Origin: Streptomyces sp. WM6386
Lineage (GTDB): Bacteria > Actinomycetota > Actinomycetes > Streptomycetales > Streptomycetaceae
Reading direction: 5' to 3'
Length of the DNA stretch: 64,000 nt
Assembly: GCF_000972385.1 (NCBI RefSeq)
Contig: NZ_JXTE01000010.1
Coordinates: 62,001-126,000 of the forward strand
Shown: positions 27,922 to 36,974 of the stretch, piece after piece
Numbering within the stretch: the first letter of the stretch is position 1
Layout of the letters: every line of letters begins with the position of its first letter
The notes under the pieces: generated by a model
What the model was told of the DNA's origin: nothing
What the model saw: the letters and a program-made list of their open reading frames with translations, nothing else
Database searches by the model: none
Translations under genes and position numbers: made by a program

Positions 27922-27970
27922 TGTCGGTCGGCTGTCGGTGGTGTCGGTGACTTGTCGGTGGTCTGTCGGT
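27922..27970 (+). promoter_or_regulatory. Five direct TGTCGGT heptamers upstream of the ABC exporter
   Basis: Identical TGTCGGT heptamers start at 27922, 27933, 27942, 27953 and 27964, i.e. intervals of 11, 9, 11 and 11 bp, one helical turn. SARP-type activators (ActII-ORF4, AfsR, DnrI) bind direct heptamers with about 11-bp periodicity overlapping the -35 region. The last repeat ends 22 nt before the ATG of the exporter ATPase, and a SARP gene ends the block. Confidence 0.72.
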
Positions 27971-27992
27971 CGGGGCTGACACCGTCTTGCCC

Positions 27993-29018
27993 ATGACGCG
28001 AATCGACAAGAACCCCAGCGGCGCCGACATCGCCGTGACCGTGCGGGGGCTGGTGAAGCACTACGGCGACACCAAGGCGCTGGACGGTGTGGACCTGGAT
28101 GTGCGGGAGGGGACCGTGATGGGGGTGCTCGGGCCCAACGGGGCCGGGAAGACCACCCTCGTCCGCATCCTGTCCACCCTTCTCGCCCCGAACGCCGGAC
28201 AGGCCACCGTCGCCGGCTACGACGTCGTACGCCAGCCCCGCCAGCTGCGCAGGGTCATCGGCCTCACCGGCCAGTACGCCTCCGTCGACGAGAAGCTCCC
28301 CGGCTGGGAGAACCTGTACATGATCGGGCGGCTGCTCGATCTGCCCCGCAAGGAGGCCCGCCGCAGGGCCGACGAACTGCTGGAGCGCTTCTCGCTCACC
28401 GAGGCCGCCAAGCGGCCGGCGAGCACGTACTCCGGCGGTATGCGGCGACGGCTCGACCTCGCCGCGTCCATGATCGGCCAACCCGCCGTCCTCTTCCTCG
28501 ACGAGCCGACCACCGGCCTCGACCCCCGTACCCGCAACGAGGTGTGGGACGAGGTCAAGCGGATGGTCGGGGACGGGGTCACCGTCCTGCTCACCACGCA
28601 GTACATGGAGGAGGCCGAGCAGCTGGCCGACGAGCTCACCGTCGTCGACCGCGGCAAGGTCATCGCCGGCGGCGGCATCGAAGAGCTGAAGGCCAAGGTC
28701 GGCGGGCGGGCCCTGCGGGTACGGCCCGTGGATCCGCTGCAGCTGCGGCCGCTCGCCTCCTACCTCGACGGCCTCGGCATCACCGGCCTCGCCACCACCA
28801 CCGTGGACTCCGACGCCGGCTCTCTCCTGGTGCCGATCCTCAGCGACGAGCAGCTGACCGCGGTGGTCGGCGCGGTCACCGCGCGCGGCGTCACGATCTC
28901 CTCCATCACCACCGAACTCCCCAGCCTGGACGAGGTGTTCCTGTCCCTCACCGGCCACCGCGCGAGCGCCCCGCAGGACGCCGTGCCCGCCGACGACCGC
29001 GAGGAGGTCGCCGTATGA
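27993..29018 (+). CDS. ABC exporter ATP-binding protein, DrrA type
   Basis: 341 aa from ATG 27993; TTG 27987 is in frame but unlikely. It has Walker A GPNGAGKTT (about 49-57), the family signature YSGGMRRR (about 147) and Walker B AVLFLDEPTTGLDP (about 167-180), then a C-terminal extension typical of the DrrA/daunorubicin-resistance family (about 225-341). No ribosome site precedes the ATG, and the start is only 22 nt from the last heptamer, so the mRNA may be leaderless. It pairs with the permease gene whose start overlaps its stop, forming an antibiotic or lipid-like substrate exporter. Confidence 0.93.
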   Translation: MTRIDKNPSGADIAVTVRGLVKHYGDTKALDGVDLDVREGTVMGVLGPNGAGKTTLVRILSTLLAPNAGQATVAGYDVVRQPRQLRRVIGLTGQYASVDEKLPGWENLYMIGRLLDLPRKEARRRADELLERFSLTEAAKRPASTYSGGMRRRLDLAASMIGQPAVLFLDEPTTGLDPRTRNEVWDEVKRMVGDGVTVLLTTQYMEEAEQLADELTVVDRGKVIAGGGIEELKAKVGGRALRVRPVDPLQLRPLASYLDGLGITGLATTTVDSDAGSLLVPILSDEQLTAVVGAVTARGVTISSITTELPSLDEVFLSLTGHRASAPQDAVPADDREEVAV

Positions 29019-29845
29019 GCGCCGCCACCGTCACCACACCCGTCTCCACCTCCGCCTCCGACGACGTCCGCATTCCGCTGCGCGGCCATCTGCGGCACAC
29101 CAGCGCCCTCATCCGCCGCAATCTGCTCTGGATCCGCCAGGACCCGGAGTCGATGGCCGACGCGCTGCTGATGCCGGTCATCTTCACGCTGCTGTTCGTG
29201 TTCGTCTTCGGCGGCTCGATCGGGCAGGCGCTGGGCGGCGGGCAGGACCAGTACGTGCAGTACGTCATCCCCGGCATGATCGCGATGATGAGCATGACGC
29301 TCTCGCAGGGCGTCGGCACCGGCTTCAGCCAGGACTTCAACTCCGGTGTCATGGACCGCTTCCGGTCCCTGCCGATCGGACGCGGCTCGGTGCTCTTCGC
29401 GAAGATCTCCGTCGAACTGATGCGGATGCTGTTCGCGACCGCCGTGCTGATGATCGTCGCCGTCCTGGTCGGGTTCGACATCACCAACTGGACCGGACTG
29501 CTCGCCACCGTGGCCCTGTCCACGGCGTTCGCCTCGTCGATCATGTGGGTGTTCCTCACCCTGGGCGTGATCATGAAGAGCGCGCAGTCCGTGCAGGCCA
29601 TGGGCTTCCTGGTGCTGTTCCCGCTCCAGTTCGGTTCGTCGATCTTCGCGCCGACCGGCTCCATGCCGGGCTGGCTGCGGGCCTTCACCGACTACAACCC
29701 GCTGTCCACGCTCGCGGACGCGGCGCGCGGACTGATGGTGGGCGGCCCGGTCGCCCACGACCTGTGGGTGACGCTCGCCTGGTCGGTGGCGATCACCGCG
29801 ATCATGGCGCCGGTCGCGATCCACAAGTTCAAGACCAAGAGCTGA
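29015..29845 (+). CDS. ABC-2 type exporter permease, DrrB type
   Basis: 276 aa. ATG 29015 overlaps the ATPase stop (ATGA) and has GAGGAGG 7 nt upstream, so translation is coupled. About six membrane segments (MPVIFTLLFVFVFGGSIGQA; PGMIAMMSMTLSQGVG; LRMLFATAVLMIVAVLVG-like; AFASSIMWVFLTLGVIM; FLVLFPLQFGSSIFAP; final segment). The FxxP-like block SSIFAPTGSMPGWLRAFTDY, then NPLS, is typical of DrrB/ABC-2 exporters. It forms the channel for the preceding ATPase. The 3' end lies 23 bp from the convergent SARP gene. Confidence 0.92.
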   Translation: MSAATVTTPVSTSASDDVRIPLRGHLRHTSALIRRNLLWIRQDPESMADALLMPVIFTLLFVFVFGGSIGQALGGGQDQYVQYVIPGMIAMMSMTLSQGVGTGFSQDFNSGVMDRFRSLPIGRGSVLFAKISVELMRMLFATAVLMIVAVLVGFDITNWTGLLATVALSTAFASSIMWVFLTLGVIMKSAQSVQAMGFLVLFPLQFGSSIFAPTGSMPGWLRAFTDYNPLSTLADAARGLMVGGPVAHDLWVTLAWSVAITAIMAPVAIHKFKTKS

Positions 29846-29868
29846 CGTTCGCCTTTCGTCGGTGCGCG

Positions 29869-32800
29869 TCAGATCAGGGCGGTGGCCTCCGTGGGGGAGA
29901 GGCCACCGCCCTCCGCGTACGCCGCCTCGAACGCCTCGTCGCCGAGCGCGGCGCGCGCATGGCGCTCGGCCCGGCTGAACGTCTCGCGTTCTATGGAAGT
30001 CGCGACATGGCCATGCGGCAGCATCGCGCGCGCGGCCCCGAGGATGCGGGCCGCGTCACGGGGCTCGTTCTTGCCCTCGGGTGCGGCCACGGCGATCGCC
30101 GCGATCGACAGGTACAGCGGTCGCATGAACGGGGCGATGGCCTCGGACAACGGGTCGTCGGCCCTCTCCAGGGCCTGCCGGGCCTTGTCCAGGCAGGCCT
30201 CGTAGCAGCCGTCGGCCGCCTCCATCCAGGCCTCCGAGCCGAGGATGAACGCGTCGAAGACGACGAAGTGGGCGATGTTGAACTCCCCGCGCAGCAGCCG
30301 CAGTTGCTCGCGCGCCTCCAGGGTCCGGCCGGTGAAGGAGAGATGCGCGGCAAGGAACATCCGGGCGGCGGGCAGAGCCCCGTTGACCCCGCCCTCCTGC
30401 TGAGCGATCACCTCACGCAGGATCCGCTCGGCCCGCTCGCTCTGGCCCGCCTCCATGAGCGCACTGCCGAGCCGGGCGCGGAGCACCGCGTTCTGGGCGC
30501 GGGCGCCGAGCCGGTCGGCCTGCTCCATGGCCGCCTCGTAGTCGGCGGCGGCCTCCAGCCAGGCGCCCGCACGCTCCCGGGCCTCACCGCGCGCGGACAG
30601 TGCCTCCGCGGTGCCCCACGCGTCTCCCAGGGACTGGAAGATCTCCAGCGCCTCGTCGGCGTCGCGCGTCGCGTCGCCCGCCCAGTCGGCACGGTTCGCG
30701 AGGACGTTGGCGCGGATCTGGAGGGTGCCGGCGAGCTCCCACTCGGTCCCGGGCGTCGCACGGCAGGTGCGGACGGCGGCGTCGAGGATCCCGGCCAGCC
30801 GCTCCGCGCCGCCGCTCAGCATCACGGCGTAGAACCAGAGCATGCCCGGGGGACGGCAGACCTGCGGCAGGCCGGGTTCGTAGACCTCGGTGATGATGCG
30901 CAGCTTCTCCTTGGCCTGAGGGGTCTCCCAGGCGTCCAACTCCGTGTCCATGCAGGCCAGATGGGAGAGGTGGATACCGCGCCGGGCCTCGGCGAGGAGT
31001 TCGCCGGTCAGCGGGGGCGGGGAGTCGGTGCAGCGCTGGTGGACCGGGGCCGCGCGGCGCACCGGCTCGGTGAACGGGTCGGCGCCGAGGGCCATGATCT
31101 CGCTGTACCAGTTGCGGGCCTCGATACGGACGTCACGCAGCTGCCAGTACCAGCCCAGCGACAGCCCCAGACACAGCGCCTCCTGCTCGTCGTGCTCGGC
31201 AATGGCGTGCCGCAGGGCGGTGCGCAGGTTCTCGTACTCGCGCTCCAGCCGTTCGATGGCGAGGAGTTGGCCCGGCCCGCGGAGCAACGGGTCGGTGGTG
31301 CGGGCGAGTTCGCGGTAGTACGTCAGATGCGCACGCTCCGCCTCCCCGCGCCGGCCGGTCTCGTCGAGCCGCTCGCCCGCGTACTCGGCGACGGTCTCCA
31401 GGAGCCGGTAGCGCATCTCACCGCCCTCGCCCGAAGGCGCGGCGACGACCAGGGACTTGTCGACGAGCGAGCCCAGCGCCTCCAGCGCGACGGGACCGCA
31501 CACGGCCTCGGCGGCGGCCAGGTCGCAGCCGCCGGCGAAGACCGACAGCCGCCGCAGCACGTCCCGTTCGTCCTCGTCGAGCAGTTCCCAGGACCAGTCG
31601 ACGACGGCCCGCAGGGTCTGCTGGCGGGGCAGGACGGTACGGCTGCCGGAGGTGAGCAGCCGGAAGCGGTCGTCGAGCCGGTCGGCGATCTGACGTGGCG
31701 TCAACATGCGGAGCCGGGCCGCCGCGAGCTCGATGGCGAGCGGCAGTCCGTCCAGCCGCAGGCAGATCTCGGCACAGGCAGCGGCGGTCTCCTCGTCGGC
31801 CTCGACCCGGAACCCGGGCCGGGCCGCCGCCCCGCGATCGGCGAGCAGCCGCAACGCGACGGGCTCGGGCAGCGGCTCCACGGGCCGCAGCAACTCCCCC
31901 GGCACGCCCAGGGGTTCACGACTGGTGGCCAGCACCGTCAGCTGCGGGCAGCGCGCCAGCAGCTCCTCCACGAGCCGGGCGGCGGCGTCCACGACATGCT
32001 CGCAGTTGTCGAGGATCAGCAGCATCCGGCGTTTGCCGCAGTGCTCCGCGAGCCGCTCCACGGGGTCGGCGTGCCGCTCGTTCCCGGCCCGCATCGCCTC
32101 CGCGCCCGCGCCGTACAGCACGGTCTCCCGGGCGCCGACGGCGGTCAGCACGGCCTCCGGCACCCCCTCCGGATCATCGACCGGAGCGAGCTCGGCCAGC
32201 CACACCCCGTCCCGCGCCGCGTACCGCACGGTCTCGGCCGCCTCCTGCGACAACCGCGTCTTCCCAGCACCCCCGGGCCCGAGCAGGGTCACGAGCCGCG
32301 CCGCCACGAGGTCGCCGCGGATCGCCTCGATGTCGGTCTCACGGCCGACGAAGGAGGTGAGACGGGCGCGGAGATTACCGAGGGAGACGGGCTCGGTGCC
32401 TGCGGGAGCGGGCTCGACGGAGGGCGCCCGCGAGACCCGGTCGCCGTCGACGTTGACTGCGGAAGCGGCCGGACCCGCCGCGCCCGAGCCCTGCCCGCCC
32501 GACACCCCCGGTCGCAGCAACTCCCCGTGCAGCACCCGAAGTTCCGGCCCGGGATCCGCCCCCAACCGCTCGGCCAGCACACGTCGTACGTCCTCGTAGG
32601 CCGCCAGCGCCTCGGCCGTGCGGCCCGCGTCGCGAAGGGCACGCAGGCGCAGGGACTGGAGGGGCTCGTCCAGCGGGTGACTGTCGCACAGCGCGGTCAG
32701 TTCCGGGAGGGACTGGTCGGCGTGGCCGAGGGCGAGGGCGGCGGTGTGGCGGGCGCGCAGGGCGTCCAGACGCCGGGTCTCCCAGCGGGCCGCCTCGGCG

Positions 32801-33234
32801 GTGCGGTCGGGCAGGTCGGCGAGGACGGGGCCGCGCCACAGGGCGAGGGCGTCGTCGAGGGCGCCGGCCGCCTTCGCGGCGTCGCCGTCGGCGAGCGCGC
32901 GCGTGCCCTCGCCGGTCAGCCGGTCGAAGCGGTGCAGGTCGATGTCGTCGGGCGCGGCGACGAGCCGGTAGCCGCCGTCCGCGGAGGCGACCGCGTCCGC
33001 GCCGAGGGCCCGCCGCAGCCGGCCCACCAGCGCCTGCACCGCGCCCTGCGCGTCGACGGGCGGGTCGCCGTCCCACACCTCGTCGACCAGCAGGCGCACG
33101 GCGACCGTACGGCCGGGCCGCAGCGCGAGCACGGTCAGCAGCGCACGCAGCCGCGCGCCGCCGACGGGGAGCGGGGTGCCGTCGGGACGGAGTACCTGGG
33201 TGGTGCCGAGGATGCGATAGCGCACGGGGTCCAT
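29869..33234 (-). CDS. SARP/AfsR-type regulator with BTAD, NB-ARC and TPR-like domains
   Basis: 1121 aa. Residues 1-95: OmpR-like winged helix (RYRILGTTQVLRPDG; LLVDEVWDGDPP; VGRLRRAL). About 100-245: bacterial transcriptional activation domain (RFDRLTGEGTRALADGDAAK ... LGADPGPELRVLH). About 290-560: STAND-type ATPase with P-loop LLGPGGAGKTRLS (about 323) and Walker B RMLLILDNCEH (about 415). From about 640: helical TPR-like repeats. It resembles AfsR-type pleiotropic activators of secondary metabolism. It converges on the DrrAB-like pair, whose promoter carries SARP-style heptamers, so a link is plausible. What ligand its ATPase/TPR part senses is unknown. Confidence 0.93.
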   Translation of the reverse strand: MDPVRYRILGTTQVLRPDGTPLPVGGARLRALLTVLALRPGRTVAVRLLVDEVWDGDPPVDAQGAVQALVGRLRRALGADAVASADGGYRLVAAPDDIDLHRFDRLTGEGTRALADGDAAKAAGALDDALALWRGPVLADLPDRTAEAARWETRRLDALRARHTAALALGHADQSLPELTALCDSHPLDEPLQSLRLRALRDAGRTAEALAAYEDVRRVLAERLGADPGPELRVLHGELLRPGVSGGQGSGAAGPAASAVNVDGDRVSRAPSVEPAPAGTEPVSLGNLRARLTSFVGRETDIEAIRGDLVAARLVTLLGPGGAGKTRLSQEAAETVRYAARDGVWLAELAPVDDPEGVPEAVLTAVGARETVLYGAGAEAMRAGNERHADPVERLAEHCGKRRMLLILDNCEHVVDAAARLVEELLARCPQLTVLATSREPLGVPGELLRPVEPLPEPVALRLLADRGAAARPGFRVEADEETAAACAEICLRLDGLPLAIELAAARLRMLTPRQIADRLDDRFRLLTSGSRTVLPRQQTLRAVVDWSWELLDEDERDVLRRLSVFAGGCDLAAAEAVCGPVALEALGSLVDKSLVVAAPSGEGGEMRYRLLETVAEYAGERLDETGRRGEAERAHLTYYRELARTTDPLLRGPGQLLAIERLEREYENLRTALRHAIAEHDEQEALCLGLSLGWYWQLRDVRIEARNWYSEIMALGADPFTEPVRRAAPVHQRCTDSPPPLTGELLAEARRGIHLSHLACMDTELDAWETPQAKEKLRIITEVYEPGLPQVCRPPGMLWFYAVMLSGGAERLAGILDAAVRTCRATPGTEWELAGTLQIRANVLANRADWAGDATRDADEALEIFQSLGDAWGTAEALSARGEARERAGAWLEAAADYEAAMEQADRLGARAQNAVLRARLGSALMEAGQSERAERILREVIAQQEGGVNGALPAARMFLAAHLSFTGRTLEAREQLRLLRGEFNIAHFVVFDAFILGSEAWMEAADGCYEACLDKARQALERADDPLSEAIAPFMRPLYLSIAAIAVAAPEGKNEPRDAARILGAARAMLPHGHVATSIERETFSRAERHARAALGDEAFEAAYAEGGGLSPTEATALI

Positions 33235-33310
33235 TGTCTCTGGTGGGTTCGGGGGCAGTCACGGGGATCGGGCATGGGCGGGCGCCGTGTCGGTCGCGGC
33301 GGCCGGCGGA

Positions 33311-33940
33311 TCAGGTGGGCCGGCCCCGCACCGTGCTGAACGTCTGCAGCAGTGCCGCCGGCGGGTGCGCGTCGATGCCCTCCGTCTCGGCGCCGGGAGG
33401 TGCGTCCTCGGGCAGGCCGCTCGCCCTGCGTAGGGCGTGGGACAGCCCGGAGTCCGTGTCCGGAACGTCGAGGGTGACCACGGCACCCGCGTCCGAGCGT
33501 CGGCTCCGCTTTCCTGTCGCGCTCTCGGCGAACCACTTCGGGCACCGGTCCACCGCCCGCAACCACCGCTCCTGCGGCACCGGCCACCACGTTTCCGAGT
33601 CCGGCGGCTGAACGTACCCCTGTGTCAGCACCTGGAGCGCCCGTACCCGGCCTCGCACCTCGGGCAGTTCGGCGCCGTGCGTCTCGACCGTGAGCAGGCC
33701 GACCAGCCGGACACGGTCCCCCGAGCGCTGCCGCACGGCGACCTCCAGGCCGTTCTCGTCCCGCAGCACCCCGCCCTCCACCGGCCCCACGACCTCGGTC
33801 AGCTGATCGTGCCAGCCCCCACCCAATACCAGACCGCTCTCACTCAGCAGCAGCGGCCAGCTCACCTCGTCCCCCACCGAGAACGGCGTACCGCAGCACT
33901 CCATCTGCCAGTCCTCATAGAACACATGCCAAAGCCCCAT
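33311..33940 (-). CDS. DUF6578-like protein of unknown function
   Basis: 209 aa from ATG 33940, which has GGAAGGTGGGG just upstream; the ATG at 33955 lacks such a site. It begins MGLWHVFYEDWQMECCGTPF, a pattern I associate with a family of Streptomyces proteins annotated DUF6578. The Cys-Cys pair near residue 16 and Trp/Asp-rich N-terminus are its clearest features. The middle is beta-rich and the C-terminal third Pro/Ala/Asp-rich. No catalytic motif is recognised. It is divergent from the site-2 protease gene. Confidence 0.7.
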   Translation of the reverse strand: MGLWHVFYEDWQMECCGTPFSVGDEVSWPLLLSESGLVLGGGWHDQLTEVVGPVEGGVLRDENGLEVAVRQRSGDRVRLVGLLTVETHGAELPEVRGRVRALQVLTQGYVQPPDSETWWPVPQERWLRAVDRCPKWFAESATGKRSRRSDAGAVVTLDVPDTDSGLSHALRRASGLPEDAPPGAETEGIDAHPPAALLQTFSTVRGRPT

Positions 33941-34044
33941 GACCCCACCTTCCATGGAACCGATCAGGTACCGCGAGACGTTTTCGTCGTACGCCCGGTA
34001 CGGTCGGGCAGTCCCAGAGCGTGTTCGAGAGTCGGGGGAACCCC

Positions 34045-34842
34045 ATGACCACCACAGCCGCCCGCAACAGCGACCGGCGGATCAGCCCTGTCTTCGTGGG
34101 CATCCTGGCCGTCACCGCGGTGACCGGCTGGGCCACCTGGACCGGGTTCGCCGAGCAGCCCGGCGTGGCCGTGTTCCTGTTCGTGACCGCCGCCTGGATC
34201 GTGTCCCTGTGTCTGCACGAGTACGCACACGCGCGTACCGCCCTGCACAGCGGTGACATCTCCGTGGGTTCAAAGGGTTACCTCACGCTCAATCCTCTGA
34301 AGTACACCCATGCGCTGCTCAGCATCGTCCTCCCCGTCCTCTTCGTGATCATGGGCGGGATCGGTCTGCCGGGCGGTGCCGTCTTCATCGAGCGCGGGCG
34401 GATCCGGGGGCGCTGGAAGCACAGTCTGATCTCGGCGGCCGGGCCGCTCACCAATGTGCTGTTCGCGATCGTGTGCACGGCCCCGTTCTGGCTGGACGCG
34501 CTCGACGGGGTCCCGGCGGACTTCCGGTTCGCGCTGGCCTTCCTCGCCCTGCTCCAGGTGACGGCCGCGATCCTGAACTTCCTGCCGATTCCGGGCCTGG
34601 ACGGCTATGGCGTCATCGAGCCCTGGCTGTCGTACAAGATCAAGCGCCAGGTGGAGCCGTTCGCGCCGTTCGGCCTGCTGTTCGTCTTCGCGCTGCTGTG
34701 GGTGCCGGCGGTCAACAGCGCGTTCTTCGACGTGATCGACTCGATCCTGGCCTCGCTCGGCATCAGCGACTTCCAGACGTACTGCGGTCAGGATCTCTAC
34801 CGCTTCTGGCAGACGAGCGACTTCTGCTCGGTCAGCGGGTGA
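34045..34842 (+). CDS. Site-2 protease (peptidase M50) family membrane protein
   Basis: 265 aa from ATG 34045. Several membrane segments. Zinc-site motif HEYAH (HExxH, about residue 61) in the second segment and the second ligand motif NFLPIPGLDGYGVIEP (about 183-198, LDG) are both present, as expected of intramembrane metalloproteases. Members cut membrane-bound anti-sigma factors or other substrates within the bilayer; no partner gene is visible here. GGGGGAA lies 5 nt before the start. Confidence 0.9.
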   Translation: MTTTAARNSDRRISPVFVGILAVTAVTGWATWTGFAEQPGVAVFLFVTAAWIVSLCLHEYAHARTALHSGDISVGSKGYLTLNPLKYTHALLSIVLPVLFVIMGGIGLPGGAVFIERGRIRGRWKHSLISAAGPLTNVLFAIVCTAPFWLDALDGVPADFRFALAFLALLQVTAAILNFLPIPGLDGYGVIEPWLSYKIKRQVEPFAPFGLLFVFALLWVPAVNSAFFDVIDSILASLGISDFQTYCGQDLYRFWQTSDFCSVSG

Positions 34843-35011
34843 CGGACTTCTCCATCCTGGCGCGCTTCACGTAGTACCAGCACATGTTGCTGGACAGCCC
34901 CACGATCAGCACCCACACGATCCCCAGGAAGCTGCCCCGGGCGAAGGACACGACCGCTGCCGCCACGGCGAGGAGACAGACGATCAGGGCGTAGAGGGCG
35001 AGGCGGGGCAT
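34832..35011 (-). CDS. Small two-segment membrane protein, unknown
   Basis: 59 aa, MPRLALYALIVCLLAVAAAV at the start and then SFLGIVWVLIVGLSSNMCWY, so two membrane helices, with a basic C-terminus (KRARMEKSVTR). AGGAGA lies upstream of ATG 35011. Its end overlaps the end of the site-2 protease gene (antisense, 11 bp). Hydrophobicity and ribosome site make it a credible gene; no family recognised. Confidence 0.55.
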   Translation of the reverse strand: MPRLALYALIVCLLAVAAAVVSFARGSFLGIVWVLIVGLSSNMCWYYVKRARMEKSVTR

Positions 35012-35072
35012 GGGAGCGGCTCTCCTGTCGGGGGGACACTGGTGACGTCGTCGTCCAGTGTCCCCCATCGGC

Positions 35073-35777
35073 TCATACGTCCGTGACGCGCAGACCGGCG
35101 TGCGCCTTGTACCGGCGGTTCACGGAGATCAGGTTGGCGACCAGCGACTCGACCTGGTGGGCGTTGCGCAGGCGCCCCGCGAAGATGCCGCGCATGCCGG
35201 GGATACGGCCGGCCAGGGCCTGGACGATCTCGACGTCGGCGCGTGCCTCGCCGAGGACCATCACGTCGGTGTCGATCTCGTCGACCTCCGGGTCCTCCAG
35301 CAGGACCGCCGAGAGGTGGTGGAAGGCGGCGGTGACCCGGGAGTCCGGCAGCAGGGCGGCGGCCTGCTGGGCGGCGCTGCCCTCCTCGGGCTTCAGCGCG
35401 TAGGCGCCCTGCTTGTCGAAGCCGAGCGGGTTGACGCAGTCGACGACCAGCTTCCCGGCCAGTTCCTCGCGCAGCGACTCCAGTGTCTTGCCGTGGCCGT
35501 CCCAGGGCACGGCGACGATCACGATGTCGCTGCGGCGCGCGGTCTCGGCGTTGTCGGCGCCCTCGACGCCGTGTCCGAGCTCGTCGGCGGCGGCCTGGGC
35601 GCGGTCGGCGGCGCGCGAGCCGATGATCACCTTCTGGCCGGCCTTGGCGAGCCGGTAGGCGAGGCCCTTGCCCTGGGGGCCGGTCCCGCCGAGCACGCCG
35701 ACGACGAGCCCGGAGACGTCGGGAAGGTCCCAGGGGTCCTTCGCGGGGGCCTTCTGTGCACTGTCGGTAGAGGTCAT
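35073..35777 (-). CDS. F420H2:NADP+ oxidoreductase (NPDX family)
   Basis: 234 aa. A Rossmann NADP site GVLGGTGPQGKGLAYRLAKAGQK (about 27-49) and GSRAADRA follow the usual pattern, then IVIVAVPWDGHGKTLESL and VDCVNPLGFDKQGAYAL, close to the npdG/Fno family. It exchanges hydride between NADPH and cofactor F420, feeding F420-dependent enzymes such as some PPOX-fold proteins. GC-rich and standard for the genome. The N-terminal 22 residues are a disordered extension. The gene is divergent from the next plus-strand gene. Confidence 0.93.
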   Translation of the reverse strand: MTSTDSAQKAPAKDPWDLPDVSGLVVGVLGGTGPQGKGLAYRLAKAGQKVIIGSRAADRAQAAADELGHGVEGADNAETARRSDIVIVAVPWDGHGKTLESLREELAGKLVVDCVNPLGFDKQGAYALKPEEGSAAQQAAALLPDSRVTAAFHHLSAVLLEDPEVDEIDTDVMVLGEARADVEIVQALAGRIPGMRGIFAGRLRNAHQVESLVANLISVNRRYKAHAGLRVTDV

Positions 35778-35966
35778 GGGCCGACTTTACGTGCGCCCCG
35801 CGCACCCCGTCCGGTCAGGTGAGCCGCGTCACGGACACCCGCCGGAAGCCGATGTCGATGTGCCCCCGCCCCCGCGGAAGGCCGACAGCTCTTGCTATGC
35901 CTGGTTCGGGCGAATTCGTGGTGAACTCCGGGTCATGAGTGGCCGCTTGCGGCAGGATGCGGCCCC

Positions 35967-36569
35967 ATGGACGCCGTACGTGTCGCGTTGCTGCGCGAAG
36001 TGCTCGCCGGGACCGAGTGGTTGGGGGCGACCCGGAAGTTCGCCGGGGTGCTGCGCGGCTCGGTGGTCTCGCACGGCGGTGGCCTGCTGCTGGTCGGCAC
36101 ACCGGAGTACGAGCCGTGGCATCTGGCGGCTCATCTGGTGGACGAGGCGGCCTGGTCGGGCACACCGGAGCTGGCTCCCACCCTCGTACGACATGAGGCG
36201 CAGCCCTCGGACCCGGCCCATCTGGCCGTCGGCCTGGGACGGTTGGCGGCGGCGCGGCGCGGGGAGACGCTGCTGGTCGTGTCGCCCGAGTCGCCGGGCG
36301 CCCCGCTGCTGGAGCGGGTGCACGACGCCCGCCGCGCGGGGGCGACGGTCCTGGCGCTCGGCCCCGACGAGGGCGACCTCGCGGCCATGGCCCACGAGTC
36401 CCTCACCGTCCCCGAGGGCACGGACCTCGACCTGGACACCGTCCAGCACCTGGTGAGCGCGGCGGCCGGCGAGAACGCCCTGCCGACCCCCCGGGCCCGC
36501 CGACGCTTCCGGGACCGCCTGTCCCTCCTGACGGACCAGCTGACGGCTCCGCCGCCGGCGCGGTGGTAG
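35967..36569 (+). CDS. Hypothetical SIS-like/nucleotide-binding-like protein
   Basis: 200 aa, no family I can name with certainty. Alternating hydrophobic strands and glycines (GGGLLLVGTPEYEPWHL; GETLLVVSPESPGAPLLERV; RAGATVLALGPDEGDLAAMA) suggest a Rossmann- or SIS-like alpha/beta fold. The C-terminus is short and basic. ATG 35967 follows a plausible GC-rich leader. Its neighbours do not suggest a pathway. Confidence 0.68.
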   Translation: MDAVRVALLREVLAGTEWLGATRKFAGVLRGSVVSHGGGLLLVGTPEYEPWHLAAHLVDEAAWSGTPELAPTLVRHEAQPSDPAHLAVGLGRLAAARRGETLLVVSPESPGAPLLERVHDARRAGATVLALGPDEGDLAAMAHESLTVPEGTDLDLDTVQHLVSAAAGENALPTPRARRRFRDRLSLLTDQLTAPPPARW

Positions 36570-36974
36570 CGGGGCGAGGGAGGTGCGAGTGCGCGCGGGC
36601 ACGAAGGCCAACCGCTCGCGCGCCGGGGGAGGCAACCAGCGGTGGGGGCCGTGCGAGGCGGTCGCTGACGCACTGTGTATCAGCACCCCTGCAGGTCAGA
36701 CGGACGGCACCGCGCCGCAGAAGGCGGCCACCGGCTACACGGGGGTCGCCCGCGCGGCACCCAGTGGGCGCCCTCGCAAGGCCGGCCGGCGGTCGCCTCC
36801 TCGCCACGGGCAACGGACGCCGATGCGGGTCGAGCGGCGGTCGCCCTCACGACACCGACGACGCCCGCCCGCGCGACGCCGCCCGGGCCCCGCCGCCTGC
36901 TCCCTGTCCGGAAGTGCTCACGCGCCCGGAAATTCGGTTGCCCGGGCCGTCGCCCCACCCGACCATGGCCCCTC
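36570..36974. other. Intergenic stretch of about 400 bp, no convincing gene
   Basis: All six frames look like non-coding high-GC sequence; a 131-aa open frame starting at 36583 is Arg/Pro-rich with no fold pattern. I looked for a tRNA or hairpin RNA and saw none. It presumably contains the promoter of the MFS gene at 36975. Confidence 0.55.

Noticed and set aside
29545..33339. 1264-aa open frame on the plus strand across the SARP gene
   Set aside because: Antisense shadow of the SARP regulator; no domain or ribosome site.
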